NCBI GenBank assembly: GCA_026003195.1
Contig: BPGU01000001.1
Span: 605,398 to 669,397, forward strand
From: Armatimonadota bacterium
GTDB taxonomy: Bacteria > Armatimonadota > HRBIN16
Direction of reading: 5' to 3'
Length of the DNA stretch: 64,000 bases
The position numbers and the translations under genes are program-made. The notes under the pieces are model-generated. The model made no database searches. It had not been told where the DNA came from and saw nothing but the letters and a program-made list of their open reading frames with translations. Shown one piece after another: positions 1 to 7,872 of the stretch (position 1 is its first letter; every line of letters starts with the position of its first letter).

Positions 1-831
1 CGATACTGGGTAGAGCAGGGCGCGGACGGCTGGCGGCTGGACGTGCCGAACGAGATCGACGATGATACCTTCTGGCGCGAGTTCCGGCAGGTGGTCAAAT
101 CCGCCAATCCCGACGCCTACATTGTGGGTGAAATCTGGAAAGACGCCAGGCGGTGGCTGCGGGGCGACCAGTTCGACGCGGTGATGAACTATCCCCTGCG
201 TGACCTGTGCGTGCAGTTCATTGCGGACAGGTCGATACAGGCTCCACAGTTTGCGCTCCGGTTACTTCGCCTCTTTCGGCGTTACCCCGCCGAAGCCACT
301 TACACCCTGCTCAACCTGCTGGGGAGCCACGACACCGCTCGCTGGCTGACGGTGTGCCGGGGCAACGTGCGCCGTGCGATGCTGGGCTACACGCTGCTGT
401 TCACCTTACCCGGAGCACCCTGTATCTACTATGGCGATGAGATCGGCATGGAGGGCGAAGCCGACCCGCACTGTCGCGCCTGCTTCCTGTGGGACCGGCG
501 CCGGTGGAACCGTCGCCTGCTGAAGCATATCCGTCAGATGGTCTCTCTACGCCAGAGTAGCACCGCCTGGCGCACGGGCAAGTTCGACATACTCTTCGCA
601 CAGGGAGATACGCTTGCCTACGCCCGCTGGGATGACGACGCCACGTTCCTCGTGTTGTTGAATAACGCCAGCCAGCCCTGGCAGCAACCTTTCTCTCAAC
701 ACAAACGGAAGTGGCCAGATGCCGTGCTGCAGGATGTGCAGGACGGAGCGGAGTATCCGGTGAAAAACGGCTGGGTGCAGGTTACTGTACCAGCTGATTC
801 GTATGCCATCTTCAGAGTGGCTCGAGGGTAG
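1..831 (+). CDS. GH13_20-type alpha-amylase family enzyme (neopullulanase/cyclomaltodextrinase-like), 5' truncated
   Basis: The open frame runs in from the window edge, so the N-terminal part of the barrel is missing. Visible in order are GH13 region II (GADGWRLDVPNE at the first 20 codons, Asp14 as expected nucleophile), region III (VGEIW, Glu44 as acid/base), region IV (LLGSHDTAR, Asp111), and a short beta-sandwich C-terminal domain after about residue 180. The wording of regions II-IV matches the neopullulanase/cyclomaltodextrinase subfamily, which hydrolyses alpha-1,4 (and some 1,6) bonds of maltodextrins, pullulan or cyclodextrins. Whether it has an N-terminal carbohydrate-binding domain or signal peptide cannot be seen. 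A GTG at base 43 is inside region II and cannot be the true start. Confidence 0.88.
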   Translation, partial: RYWVEQGADGWRLDVPNEIDDDTFWREFRQVVKSANPDAYIVGEIWKDARRWLRGDQFDAVMNYPLRDLCVQFIADRSIQAPQFALRLLRLFRRYPAEATYTLLNLLGSHDTARWLTVCRGNVRRAMLGYTLLFTLPGAPCIYYGDEIGMEGEADPHCRACFLWDRRRWNRRLLKHIRQMVSLRQSSTAWRTGKFDILFAQGDTLAYARWDDDATFLVLLNNASQPWQQPFSQHKRKWPDAVLQDVQDGAEYPVKNGWVQVTVPADSYAIFRVARG

Positions 832-951
832 GACGCTCTACCCTGTTTGGGTACACTGAGGTGCGCACTACGGCTCTGTTGTGATACGATTTGAGAATGA
901 CGCGAGGCTGTCTCGCCTCACCGTTATCAATTTGCAGGAGAAGAGCGAAAG

Positions 952-3585
952 ATGAAAGGTGTCCAGGCGATAATTGCACTAGGTGCTATAGCGGTAACGT
1001 CCGCACAAGCTCAGTCTTTCACTATCGCCGTGCAAGGCAAGCCGCGTTGCGTGATTGCCGTTTCCCAGAACGCGCCAGAAGAGGTCAAAACCTCCATCGC
1101 TACCGATCTGGCGCAGACTCTGCAAAAGGTGTATCGCGGAGACAGCATTCCCATCCAGAACCTGCCCGTGCAGCAACCTGCTATCATACTGGCTACCGCT
1201 CAAGACTTCCCCGAACTTGCTCAAAAACACAAACTGGCGGAACTCGGGCCGGAAGGCTACATCATCCGCACCGAGCCGAGACGACTGTGGCTGCTGGCGA
1301 ACACGGTGCAGGGGCTGCAGCACGCCGTGCAGGGGCTGTTGTACGAGATAGGCTGTCGCTGGTACTTCGCCGACCCGGTGTGGACGGTCATCCCGCATCA
1401 GCCTACCTTGCGCGTGCGGCTCAATCAGCGCGAACAACCTGCCCTCAATGACCGCGTCATCTGGTATACGTGGGGTGCGCCCACACCCACCCTCCGCCAA
1501 AACTATGAGGAGTGGTTCAAACGCAATCGTCAGGGCGGGCATTTTAAGGTGCGCGCAGGGCACGCTTACGACAATTACGTCCCCTACAAGGAGTTTGAGC
1601 AACACCCCGAATGGTTCGGGCTGGTGGATGGCAAGCGGCAGCCTCTGCAACTGTGCGTCAGCAACCCCGAAGTGCAGCAGCGCGTGATCGAGGGGGTACT
1701 GCGGTACTTCGAGAGCAACCCGAAGGAGCAGATGGTCTCGGTAGAACCCAACGACGGAGGTGGTCATTGCGAGTGCGAGAAATGCGCAGCCATCGGCAAC
1801 CCCAGTGACCAGGCGTTCTACCTTGCCAACCTGGCAGCGAAGGCGGTACGCGCCCGCTATCCCGATAAGTGGGTGGGGATACTCTCTTACGCCTTCCACA
1901 GCGAGCCTCCACGCTTCCCCATAGAGAAGGGCGTGTATGTGCAGGTGACCACCGGCTTTCGGTATACAAAGCTGAGTTTCGAGGAGCAGGTGAACCGCAT
2001 CCGTGACCTCGGTGCGGCTGTAGGGTTATACGACTACTACAGCGTGCCCGAATGGTCATGGGACTTGCCGGGTGCACCACAGGCGGCGCGTTTCTACACG
2101 CTGGCGGAAAACATCAAGCGTTACCACCAGATGGGCTTAGACACTGTCAGCACGCAGGCTTCCATCGACTGGATTACCAGCGGACCCGGTTACTGGATAG
2201 CGGCGCAGTTGATGTGGAACCCTAAACTGGATACCCGGGCGCTGGCTGAAGATTTCTTCCAGAAGGCTTTCGGCTCCGCAGCCAAGCCGATGAAGCGGTT
2301 GTATACCCGCTGGGCAAATGGCGAACGTTTGTCCTCGCGCGGTCTCAAGTTGGCATTGCAAGACCTGCAGGAGGCATACCGCCTGAGCGATGACCCACAG
2401 GTGCGCGCGAGACTGGATCAGGTAGCGGCGTATCTGCACTGGGTGCGCCTGTGGCTGGAGTATGACCGCGTGGCACGCTGGGACGAGTTTGGCAAACTGG
2501 TCTTTGACCCGCAGGAGGTGAAGAATCGCGCACGCGAACTGGTGCTGTATACCCGAAGCATTACCGATATGGGCTTGGTACACTCCTATTTCCACGTGTT
2601 CACCGGATGGTTTCGCTATCGGTTCGCAGGGCTGGAGAAGATACCCGGTTTCCAATGGGAACAGACGGAGGAGTGGAAGCGGGAGCCGGTGTCGCCTCCA
2701 CAGGCAGAAGCGATACGTCGCCACTTTGAGGATGACCTGCGTCGTCTGAGCGAACTGGTTCCCGAAGCGGTGGAGATACAGGGCAAACAGTTCACTGGCA
2801 AGCTGGTGCCGCTGGCGGAGCGACGTCCTCAAGCGGTGCAGGCGTGGGGCAGCGTGTCGCGTTCGCCGCTGTTTGTGGAGAGCGGTTTGCACCTGTTCCA
2901 AAGCGCAGGCAACGAGCAGTTGCGCCTGACCTACACCCCGTTTGATAGCGGTCACACGGTGGACTGTCGCTGGAGCCTGCAGATGGCGGATGGGCTTCCC
3001 ATCTCGCGGGGCTGGGTGAGAGCCGAACGCGGTCAACCTGCCACTCTCACAGCGCAACTGCCGGAGGCGGGCATTTACGTGCTCCATCCGGACACAGACT
3101 ACTGGAAGGCGGCGCAGCTGGAGTTTGACCGTCGTCCGCTTTCGGTATGGTGCGGTCGTGCGGACTTGCAGGGCAAACCACCTTTGCGTCTGTGGTTACC
3201 TCGTCTGGAGCAGCCGCTGTATTTCTATGTGCCAAAGGGCACGCGCCACTTTGTGATCGGCATTGTGGACGGCGGCTTCCCCCAGACAACGGTGGAGCTG
3301 CGCCTTGCGGACGGCACGGTGGTGCGACGCGAGAATATCCTCTCTGGCGACCAGCTGTGCATCATCGTCGACGAGGACAGGCGGCAGTACGGAGACATTG
3401 CGGAGATACCCAAACAAACGGTTCTGCCGTCTCAGCAGCTTTCTATTATCGTGCCGAAGGGAGCCGATGGGCAGGTGTGGTCGCTGTCGTTAAGCAGTTT
3501 GCGGTGCGTGGTGGAACTGTATGACGTGCCACCGTTTGTGGCACGCCACCCCTCCGAGTTGCTGGTGCCAGAGGATAGTCTGTAG
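952..3585 (+). CDS. Secreted DUF4838 protein (glycoside-hydrolase-like)
   Basis: An 877-residue protein with a signal peptide (MKGVQAIIALGAIAVTSAQA) and a purine-rich ribosome site (GGAGAAGAGCGAAAG) directly before the ATG. Residues about 30-160 resemble the N-terminal alpha/beta domain that precedes GH67/GH20-type barrels (GLQHAVQGLLYEIGCRWYF), and residues about 160-450 fit DUF4838, including the Cys-rich segment PNDGGGHCECEKC. The C-terminal 250 residues look beta-rich. DUF4838 proteins are common in polysaccharide-degrading bacteria and are usually called glycoside-hydrolase-like; substrate is not known. The neighbouring GH13 gene on the same strand ends 120 bases upstream, so shared transcription is possible but not shown. 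Confidence 0.8.
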   Translation: MKGVQAIIALGAIAVTSAQAQSFTIAVQGKPRCVIAVSQNAPEEVKTSIATDLAQTLQKVYRGDSIPIQNLPVQQPAIILATAQDFPELAQKHKLAELGPEGYIIRTEPRRLWLLANTVQGLQHAVQGLLYEIGCRWYFADPVWTVIPHQPTLRVRLNQREQPALNDRVIWYTWGAPTPTLRQNYEEWFKRNRQGGHFKVRAGHAYDNYVPYKEFEQHPEWFGLVDGKRQPLQLCVSNPEVQQRVIEGVLRYFESNPKEQMVSVEPNDGGGHCECEKCAAIGNPSDQAFYLANLAAKAVRARYPDKWVGILSYAFHSEPPRFPIEKGVYVQVTTGFRYTKLSFEEQVNRIRDLGAAVGLYDYYSVPEWSWDLPGAPQAARFYTLAENIKRYHQMGLDTVSTQASIDWITSGPGYWIAAQLMWNPKLDTRALAEDFFQKAFGSAAKPMKRLYTRWANGERLSSRGLKLALQDLQEAYRLSDDPQVRARLDQVAAYLHWVRLWLEYDRVARWDEFGKLVFDPQEVKNRARELVLYTRSITDMGLVHSYFHVFTGWFRYRFAGLEKIPGFQWEQTEEWKREPVSPPQAEAIRRHFEDDLRRLSELVPEAVEIQGKQFTGKLVPLAERRPQAVQAWGSVSRSPLFVESGLHLFQSAGNEQLRLTYTPFDSGHTVDCRWSLQMADGLPISRGWVRAERGQPATLTAQLPEAGIYVLHPDTDYWKAAQLEFDRRPLSVWCGRADLQGKPPLRLWLPRLEQPLYFYVPKGTRHFVIGIVDGGFPQTTVELRLADGTVVRRENILSGDQLCIIVDEDRRQYGDIAEIPKQTVLPSQQLSIIVPKGADGQVWSLSLSSLRCVVELYDVPPFVARHPSELLVPEDSL

Positions 3586-3632
3586 CCTGCGTAGTACTTT
3601 GTCAAATCTTTTCCTGAATTGGTATTGCCCCA

Positions 3633-3879
3633 GCGATTGAAAATCGCGGGCAACAGGAAACGAAACCTGCTGACGCAGGTTATCCACCCCCGAAGGGGGG
3701 GGTGCACGTTGCCCGCGACTTCCAGTCGCCGGGTGGTCTACAACAACCTGAGCGCAAGAGAAAAATATCGGTGAGTGTTTGCGGCTGAAGCCGCACCCCT
3801 TCAGACAAAGCCAGCCTTCGCTGGCTGGGTCAGCCCTGCGCAGGCAGGGCTCCGTTTGCGGGGGAACGGCTTCAGCCGC
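3633..3879. repeat. Cluster of nested GC-rich inverted repeats (REP/BIME-like) filling the 3586-3892 gap
   Basis: The 307-base gap holds no gene. A 22-base arm at 3633-3654 pairs with 3708-3729 (19 of 22 positions), enclosing small hairpins (CCTGC/GCAGG and a CACCCCC/GGGGGTG pair). A second unit has a perfect 13-bp pair, 3781-3793 with 3867-3879 (GCGGCTGAAGCCG and its complement), enclosing hairpins CCAGC/GCTGG and AGCCCTGC/GCAGGGCT. The cluster lies between two convergent genes, where such repeats often sit and may aid termination or mRNA stability. Copies elsewhere in the genome are expected but cannot be checked here. Confidence 0.7.
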
Positions 3880-3892
3880 AGCAGAGTACACC

Positions 3893-4675
3893 TCACTCCG
3901 TCACCAGAGGGATGAGACCTCCCTCCACTCGAACGGGGTCGTCGAGTTCCACCTCCACCCGTCCGAGGTAGCGTGCGTGGCATCCCGCCTGCACAATCGC
4001 TGTGCGCCCCTCCCGCAGGGGCTGCTCCAGCACGGAGTGGCTGTGCCCGCCCACAATCAGGTCTATGGACGGGGCAGCCTTCGCCAGTTCGATATCGCGT
4101 GTCAACCCGATGTGCGTCAGGGCAATCAGCAGGTGCACCTGAGGACGCAACTCTTCCGCCATCTCACAGCCGCGCCGGATGGGGTCCTCAAATACATACG
4201 CGCTCACATGCTGGCTGAGCATCCGTTCGGTAATCATCGGCACTGTCACACCAAAGATGCCCACTCGCCCCACGGGAGTATCCAGAATCACGTGCGACTG
4301 CACAGGCAGGCGGGCATCCCCCCGCGCGCGGATGTTGGCGCACAGCACAGGGAACCGTGCCCTGTTCAGGGTAGCCACAAAACCCGCCTCTGTGAAGTGG
4401 AACTCGCGGTTGCCGATGGTCATGGCATGGTAGCCAAGGTCGGACAGGATGTCCAGAATCGGCTCGCCCGACGGGTTGAAGGTGAGGTTGCCCGCGCCTA
4501 CTGCGTCGCCTGCATCCAGCAGCAGGATGTGACCGATTTCGGCGCCATCGGGGCGGGTTGCGTCCTCAGCGTCGCGTTCCCGTTGTAGCGCCTCACGCAG
4601 ACGTTCTGCACGCTCCGGTCGGCGGATCAAGCGGTTATGCAGGTCGTTGGTGTGCAGGAGGAGCAGCCGGCTCAC
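3893..4675 (-). CDS. Metallophosphoesterase, 5'-nucleotidase (UshA/YfkN)-like, catalytic domain only
   Basis: A 260-residue calcineurin-like phosphoesterase. Metal-binding blocks are visible: HTNDLHN at residue 8, LLLDAGDAVG, ALTHIG and GGHSHSVL. The usual GNHE block of the 5'-nucleotidase family reads GNREFH here, so the histidine that acts in catalysis is an arginine. The second, substrate-binding domain of 5'-nucleotidases is absent, giving about half the normal length. The GTG start overlaps the kdsC stop (GTGA), so it is translated with kdsC/kdsD in one operon. No signal peptide, hence probably cytoplasmic. Substrate unknown; activity is uncertain because of the His-to-Arg change. Confidence 0.75.
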   Translation of the reverse strand: MSRLLLLHTNDLHNRLIRRPERAERLREALQRERDAEDATRPDGAEIGHILLLDAGDAVGAGNLTFNPSGEPILDILSDLGYHAMTIGNREFHFTEAGFVATLNRARFPVLCANIRARGDARLPVQSHVILDTPVGRVGIFGVTVPMITERMLSQHVSAYVFEDPIRRGCEMAEELRPQVHLLIALTHIGLTRDIELAKAAPSIDLIVGGHSHSVLEQPLREGRTAIVQAGCHARYLGRVEVELDDPVRVEGGLIPLVTE

Positions 4676-5274
4676 GATGCGCTACCACCCTCGCGTCGCG
4701 ACTGCAGGTATTTCTCTATCGCCTGTTCCCACTCTCCGCGTGCCTTCAGCAGCCACTCGCATACCTCGCGCACCGCGCCGTTGCCTCCCGTCGCCTGCGT
4801 GGTGTAATGTGCACGCTCTTTGAGTTCGGGGGCAGCGTTGGCTACCGCGACACGCACGCCCACCGCTTCGAATGCAGGCAGATCATTCAAGTCGTCGCCC
4901 ACGTACAGCAGCTCATCCGCTTTCACCTCCCACTGCTGACGCAACTTCTCGATATGCGCTTTCTTGTCGCGTACGCCCTGATAGCACTCGGCAACCTTCA
5001 GCTCCGCCGCGCGGCGGGTCAGCGCCTCCGACACCCGTCCGGAGAGTATCACCACCCGTATGCCCGCATGGCGCAGCAGCTCGATACCCAGTCCGTCAGC
5101 GACGTGAAAGCGCTTGATTTCGCGCCCAGTGGGGTCGTAGTAGATGCCGCCATCGGTGAGCACGCCATCTACATCCAGAAACACTGCTTTCACCACCTGC
5201 AGCCTTTCCAGAATATCCGCTTGCGAAACCGGCAAGGCAGGTTGTGAACCTGCCCCTACGTGTGGTTGTGTCAT
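4672..5274 (-). CDS. kdsC: 3-deoxy-D-manno-octulosonate-8-phosphate phosphatase KdsC (HAD family)
   Basis: HAD-superfamily phosphatase with DxDG motif (FLDVDGVLTDGG), a Thr/Ser motif (VVILSGR), a conserved Lys region, and DDLNDL. It removes phosphate from Kdo-8-phosphate in lipopolysaccharide core synthesis, which agrees with kdsD two bases upstream. As drawn it has 200 residues. The first 26 residues are unlike the family and the DNA there resembles an intergenic repeat; an in-frame GTG at 5194-5196, preceded by AAAGG at good distance, would give a 174-residue protein of normal KdsC length starting MVKAVFLDVDG. The downstream phosphoesterase overlaps by four bases. Confidence 0.87.
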   Translation of the reverse strand: MTQPHVGAGSQPALPVSQADILERLQVVKAVFLDVDGVLTDGGIYYDPTGREIKRFHVADGLGIELLRHAGIRVVILSGRVSEALTRRAAELKVAECYQGVRDKKAHIEKLRQQWEVKADELLYVGDDLNDLPAFEAVGVRVAVANAAPELKERAHYTTQATGGNGAVREVCEWLLKARGEWEQAIEKYLQSRREGGSAS

Positions 5275-5276
5275 GG

Positions 5277-6239
5277 CTACACGATCCCCGTTCGTAACAG
5301 GTCTTTCAGCATCAGCATCCCGATGGGCTTGCGTTGCTCATCCAGCACGGGCATCTCGCCGATTTTCACCGGCAGGCTCTCGAACAGGTGTAACGCCTCT
5401 ATCGCCAGAGGGTTGCCCTCGATGACGTAGGGCGTGCAGGTCATCAGCTGCTCGGCGGGGCGGTCCAGGCTACCCACGTCGCGCAGCAGGTGTCGGCGGA
5501 TGTCGCCGTCGGTGATGATGCCTGCCAGTGTGCCATCGTCGTTCACGATGCACGCCGCCCCCGCGTTGGCTCGGGTGATAGCGAACAGCACATCGCGCAG
5601 AGGACGGTTTTTGGGCACTATCGCCACGCTATCCCCGGTGCGCATCACGTCGTGCACACGCAGCAACAACCGCCTGCCCAGTGTGCCCGCTGGATGGAAC
5701 ACCGCGAAGTCCTCAGGGGTAAAGCGTCGCTCCTGCATAACGGTGATCGCCAGCGCGTCGCCCATAGCCAGCATTGCCGTGGTGCTTGCCGTGGGCGCGA
5801 GGTTGAAGGGACACGCCTCCCGTTCCACCGATACGTCCAGTACCACGTCCGCCGCCTGTGCCAGCGTGGACTCGGTGCGCCCGACCATCGCGATGAGCTT
5901 CACGCCGATTCGCTTCAGCGCAGGCAGTATCGCCAGCAGTTCGTCTGTCTCTCCGCTGGTGGAGAGCGCCAGCACCACATCGTCGGTAGTGACCATGCCC
6001 AGGTCGCCGTGAACGCCCTCCGCAGGGTGCAGGAAGAAGCTGGGCGTGCCTGTGCTGGCAAAGGTGGCGGCAACCTTGCGGGCAATCGCGCCCGACTTGC
6101 CCATGCCCGTGGCGACCACTCTGCCTTTGCAGGAGAGAATCATCTGCACCGCCTGCACGAACCGCTCGTCCAGACGGTCTATCAGGCGCAGGATGCTCTG
6201 CGCCTCCGTGCGCAATACCTCTCTGGCTATATCTATCAT
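5277..6239 (-). CDS. kdsD: Arabinose-5-phosphate isomerase KdsD/KpsF
   Basis: A 320-residue protein with an N-terminal SIS sugar-isomerase domain (GMGKSGAIARKVAATFASTG, then HPAEGVHGDLG) and two C-terminal CBS domains (from about residues 205 and 270; DGDIRRHL is visible). This is the standard layout of KdsD, which turns ribulose-5-phosphate into arabinose-5-phosphate, the first step of Kdo synthesis. It heads a three-gene minus-strand operon with kdsC and a phosphoesterase. The ribosome site before the ATG is weak. Presence of the pathway implies a diderm envelope with LPS. Confidence 0.92.
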   Translation of the reverse strand: MIDIAREVLRTEAQSILRLIDRLDERFVQAVQMILSCKGRVVATGMGKSGAIARKVAATFASTGTPSFFLHPAEGVHGDLGMVTTDDVVLALSTSGETDELLAILPALKRIGVKLIAMVGRTESTLAQAADVVLDVSVEREACPFNLAPTASTTAMLAMGDALAITVMQERRFTPEDFAVFHPAGTLGRRLLLRVHDVMRTGDSVAIVPKNRPLRDVLFAITRANAGAACIVNDDGTLAGIITDGDIRRHLLRDVGSLDRPAEQLMTCTPYVIEGNPLAIEALHLFESLPVKIGEMPVLDEQRKPIGMLMLKDLLRTGIV

Positions 6240-6249
6240 CCCAAAGGCT

Positions 6250-6280
6250 ATTATACCAAGTCCGTAGCCACCCTGTGCAA
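6250..6280 (-). promoter_or_regulatory. Possible sigma-70 promoter of the kdsD-kdsC operon
   Basis: On the minus strand TTGCAC (6275-6280) is followed after 19 bases by TATAAT (6250-6255) with a TGG just before it. The -10 box is perfect, but the spacer is long. It ends 11 bases before the kdsD start codon, so the leader would be very short. Confidence 0.35.
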
Positions 6281-6510
6281 ACCGTTACCTACCCTGTGAT
6301 ACTATGGGAACCTCTCCCCCAGCCCCTCTTGATAATGGGCGACTATATCCTTCTGCACATGCCCACCCGGAAGCTGGGATTTCTGGCGGCTGGGAGTAGC
6401 CCACTGGTGGTTATGCCGGATAGGGACGCACCGGAAGAGAAAGAGCAGGCAATAGCCTGCAGGCGATTTTGATGCGTACCGCGAAAATCCCCACCGAGGG
6501 GGTGATTGCT

Positions 6511-7155
6511 ATGCAAGAAGTTGTCCGGGATCTCCTTGCGCAACGGGTGGTGGGCATTCTGCGCCTGCCGCAGTCCGACCTTGCCCTGCGCGCGCTGGAA
6601 GTAGCTATTGAACACGGTTTGCAAGCGGTGGAAGTCACCATGACCACGCCGAACGCCACCGAGATTCTGCGCGAGGCACGCAAGCGCTGGGATGGGAAAG
6701 CACTGGTTGGTGCGGGCACCGTTCTGGATGCCGAGAGTGCCGAGCAGGTGGTGGAGGCGGGAGCGCAGTTCGTGGTGTCGCCCATACTGGATGCCGGTAT
6801 GGTAGAAACCGCGCTGAAGGCGGGCGTTGTGCCTATCCCGGGCGTCTTTAGCCCCACGGAAATCGTGCAAGCCTATCGCCTGGGCGCACCCATCGTGAAG
6901 GTGTTCCCCGCAGTGACTCTGGGCACGGCGTTTTTCAAGGAGGTGAAGGCTCCTCTACCGCAGATACCGCTGATGGCGGTGGGTGGCTTGAATGCGCACA
7001 ACGCTGCCGAATACCTGCACGCAGGCGCGGACATGGTAGGGGTAGGCGGTGCACTCTTCCCAAAGGCGGCGATACTGGCAGGGGAGTTTGAGGGGGTGGC
7101 GCAGACGGCAGAAGCGCTGGCATCTCTGCGCCATCTGCATCTCGAGCACCTCTGA
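6511..7155 (+). CDS. eda: 2-dehydro-3-deoxyphosphogluconate (KDPG) aldolase / 4-hydroxy-2-oxoglutarate aldolase
   Basis: Class I aldolase of 214 residues. Seen are the Glu of AVEVTMTTP, the phosphate-binding VGAGTVLD, FVVSPILD, IPGVFSPTE and the Schiff-base lysine in IVKVFPA. The enzyme splits KDPG to pyruvate and glyceraldehyde-3-phosphate (Entner-Doudoroff pathway or uronate breakdown). The start is set at 6511 because GAGGGGGTG lies just upstream; an in-frame ATG at 6469 has no ribosome site. It stands alone; the next gene begins 33 bases later with its own -10-like TATAAT at 7163-7168. Confidence 0.88.
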   Translation: MQEVVRDLLAQRVVGILRLPQSDLALRALEVAIEHGLQAVEVTMTTPNATEILREARKRWDGKALVGAGTVLDAESAEQVVEAGAQFVVSPILDAGMVETALKAGVVPIPGVFSPTEIVQAYRLGAPIVKVFPAVTLGTAFFKEVKAPLPQIPLMAVGGLNAHNAAEYLHAGADMVGVGGALFPKAAILAGEFEGVAQTAEALASLRHLHLEHL

Positions 7156-7188
7156 AATCGGCTATAATAGAGCCAAGAGGTGATGCCG

Positions 7189-7872
7189 ATGGCGATCTCG
7201 CAGGCAAAGCAAACGGTACACTACCCTGTTTCGGACGGCAAACCAAAGGTGGAGACACCGGAACGTCTGGAGGCGATGTTATATCTGCTGGACGCGCTGA
7301 TGCTCCATTTCGCCGGGCGTGAGGATGTGTACGTGGCGGGGAATCAGTTCATGTACTGGGTGGAAGGCAACCCTTCTCAGCGCGTCGCGCCCGATGTGTA
7401 TGTGGTGTTTGGCGTGCCCAAACGCCCATGGCGCCCCACGTGGAAAGTATGGGAGATGGGCAAGGCGCCAGACGTGATTTTCGAACTGACCTCCCGCTCC
7501 ACTGCGCCGGAAGATTTGGGCAAAAAGTACCGGCTCTACCAGCGGCTGGGTGTGAAGGAGTACATCCTGATAGACGTGACGCGGGAGTACCTGATAGAGC
7601 CCGTGATTCTGCATCGTCTGGTGGGGCGTGGGTACCGGCAGATACCGAACGAGCGACCCAACGACCGCGAGTGGCGCGCACACAGCGAGCAGCTGGGGCT
7701 GACCGTCGTTGTGCGTGCGGAGGAGGAGGGGTACAAAGTGCGACTGTACGATCCGTCTCGGGGACGTGTTCTGCCTACGGTGATGGAACTGGCGGAACAA
7801 GCAGAAGAGATGCAAGCCCGTCTGCGCGAGCTGGAGGCGAAACTGCGCGAGAGAGAGGAGCAGGGAGAATGA
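7189..7872 (+). CDS. Uma2 family (DUF820) PD-(D/E)XK endonuclease-like protein
   Basis: A 227-residue member of the Uma2 family: the core shows a conserved Asp in VAPDVYVVFG, then DVIFELTSRST and the downstream lysine-containing strand KKYRLYQRLGVKEYILID, the usual nuclease-fold signature, and a C-terminal coiled coil (from about residue 200, EQAEEMQARLRELEAKLRE). Such proteins occur in many copies in cyanobacteria and Armatimonadota; function is unknown. Start chosen at 7189 because AAGAGGTGAT ends six bases before it; two earlier in-frame starts overlap that ribosome site. The stop overlaps the next start (ATGA), so the two genes are co-translated. Confidence 0.8.
   Translation: MAISQAKQTVHYPVSDGKPKVETPERLEAMLYLLDALMLHFAGREDVYVAGNQFMYWVEGNPSQRVAPDVYVVFGVPKRPWRPTWKVWEMGKAPDVIFELTSRSTAPEDLGKKYRLYQRLGVKEYILIDVTREYLIEPVILHRLVGRGYRQIPNERPNDREWRAHSEQLGLTVVVRAEEEGYKVRLYDPSRGRVLPTVMELAEQAEEMQARLRELEAKLREREEQGE

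Noticed and set aside
979-1899. Minus-strand open frame opposite the DUF4838 gene
   Set aside because: Shadow of a well-supported plus-strand gene in GC-rich DNA.
6469-6510. Upstream start for KDPG aldolase
   Set aside because: No ribosome site there; GAGGGGGTG precedes the 6511 ATG and the family N-terminus begins there.
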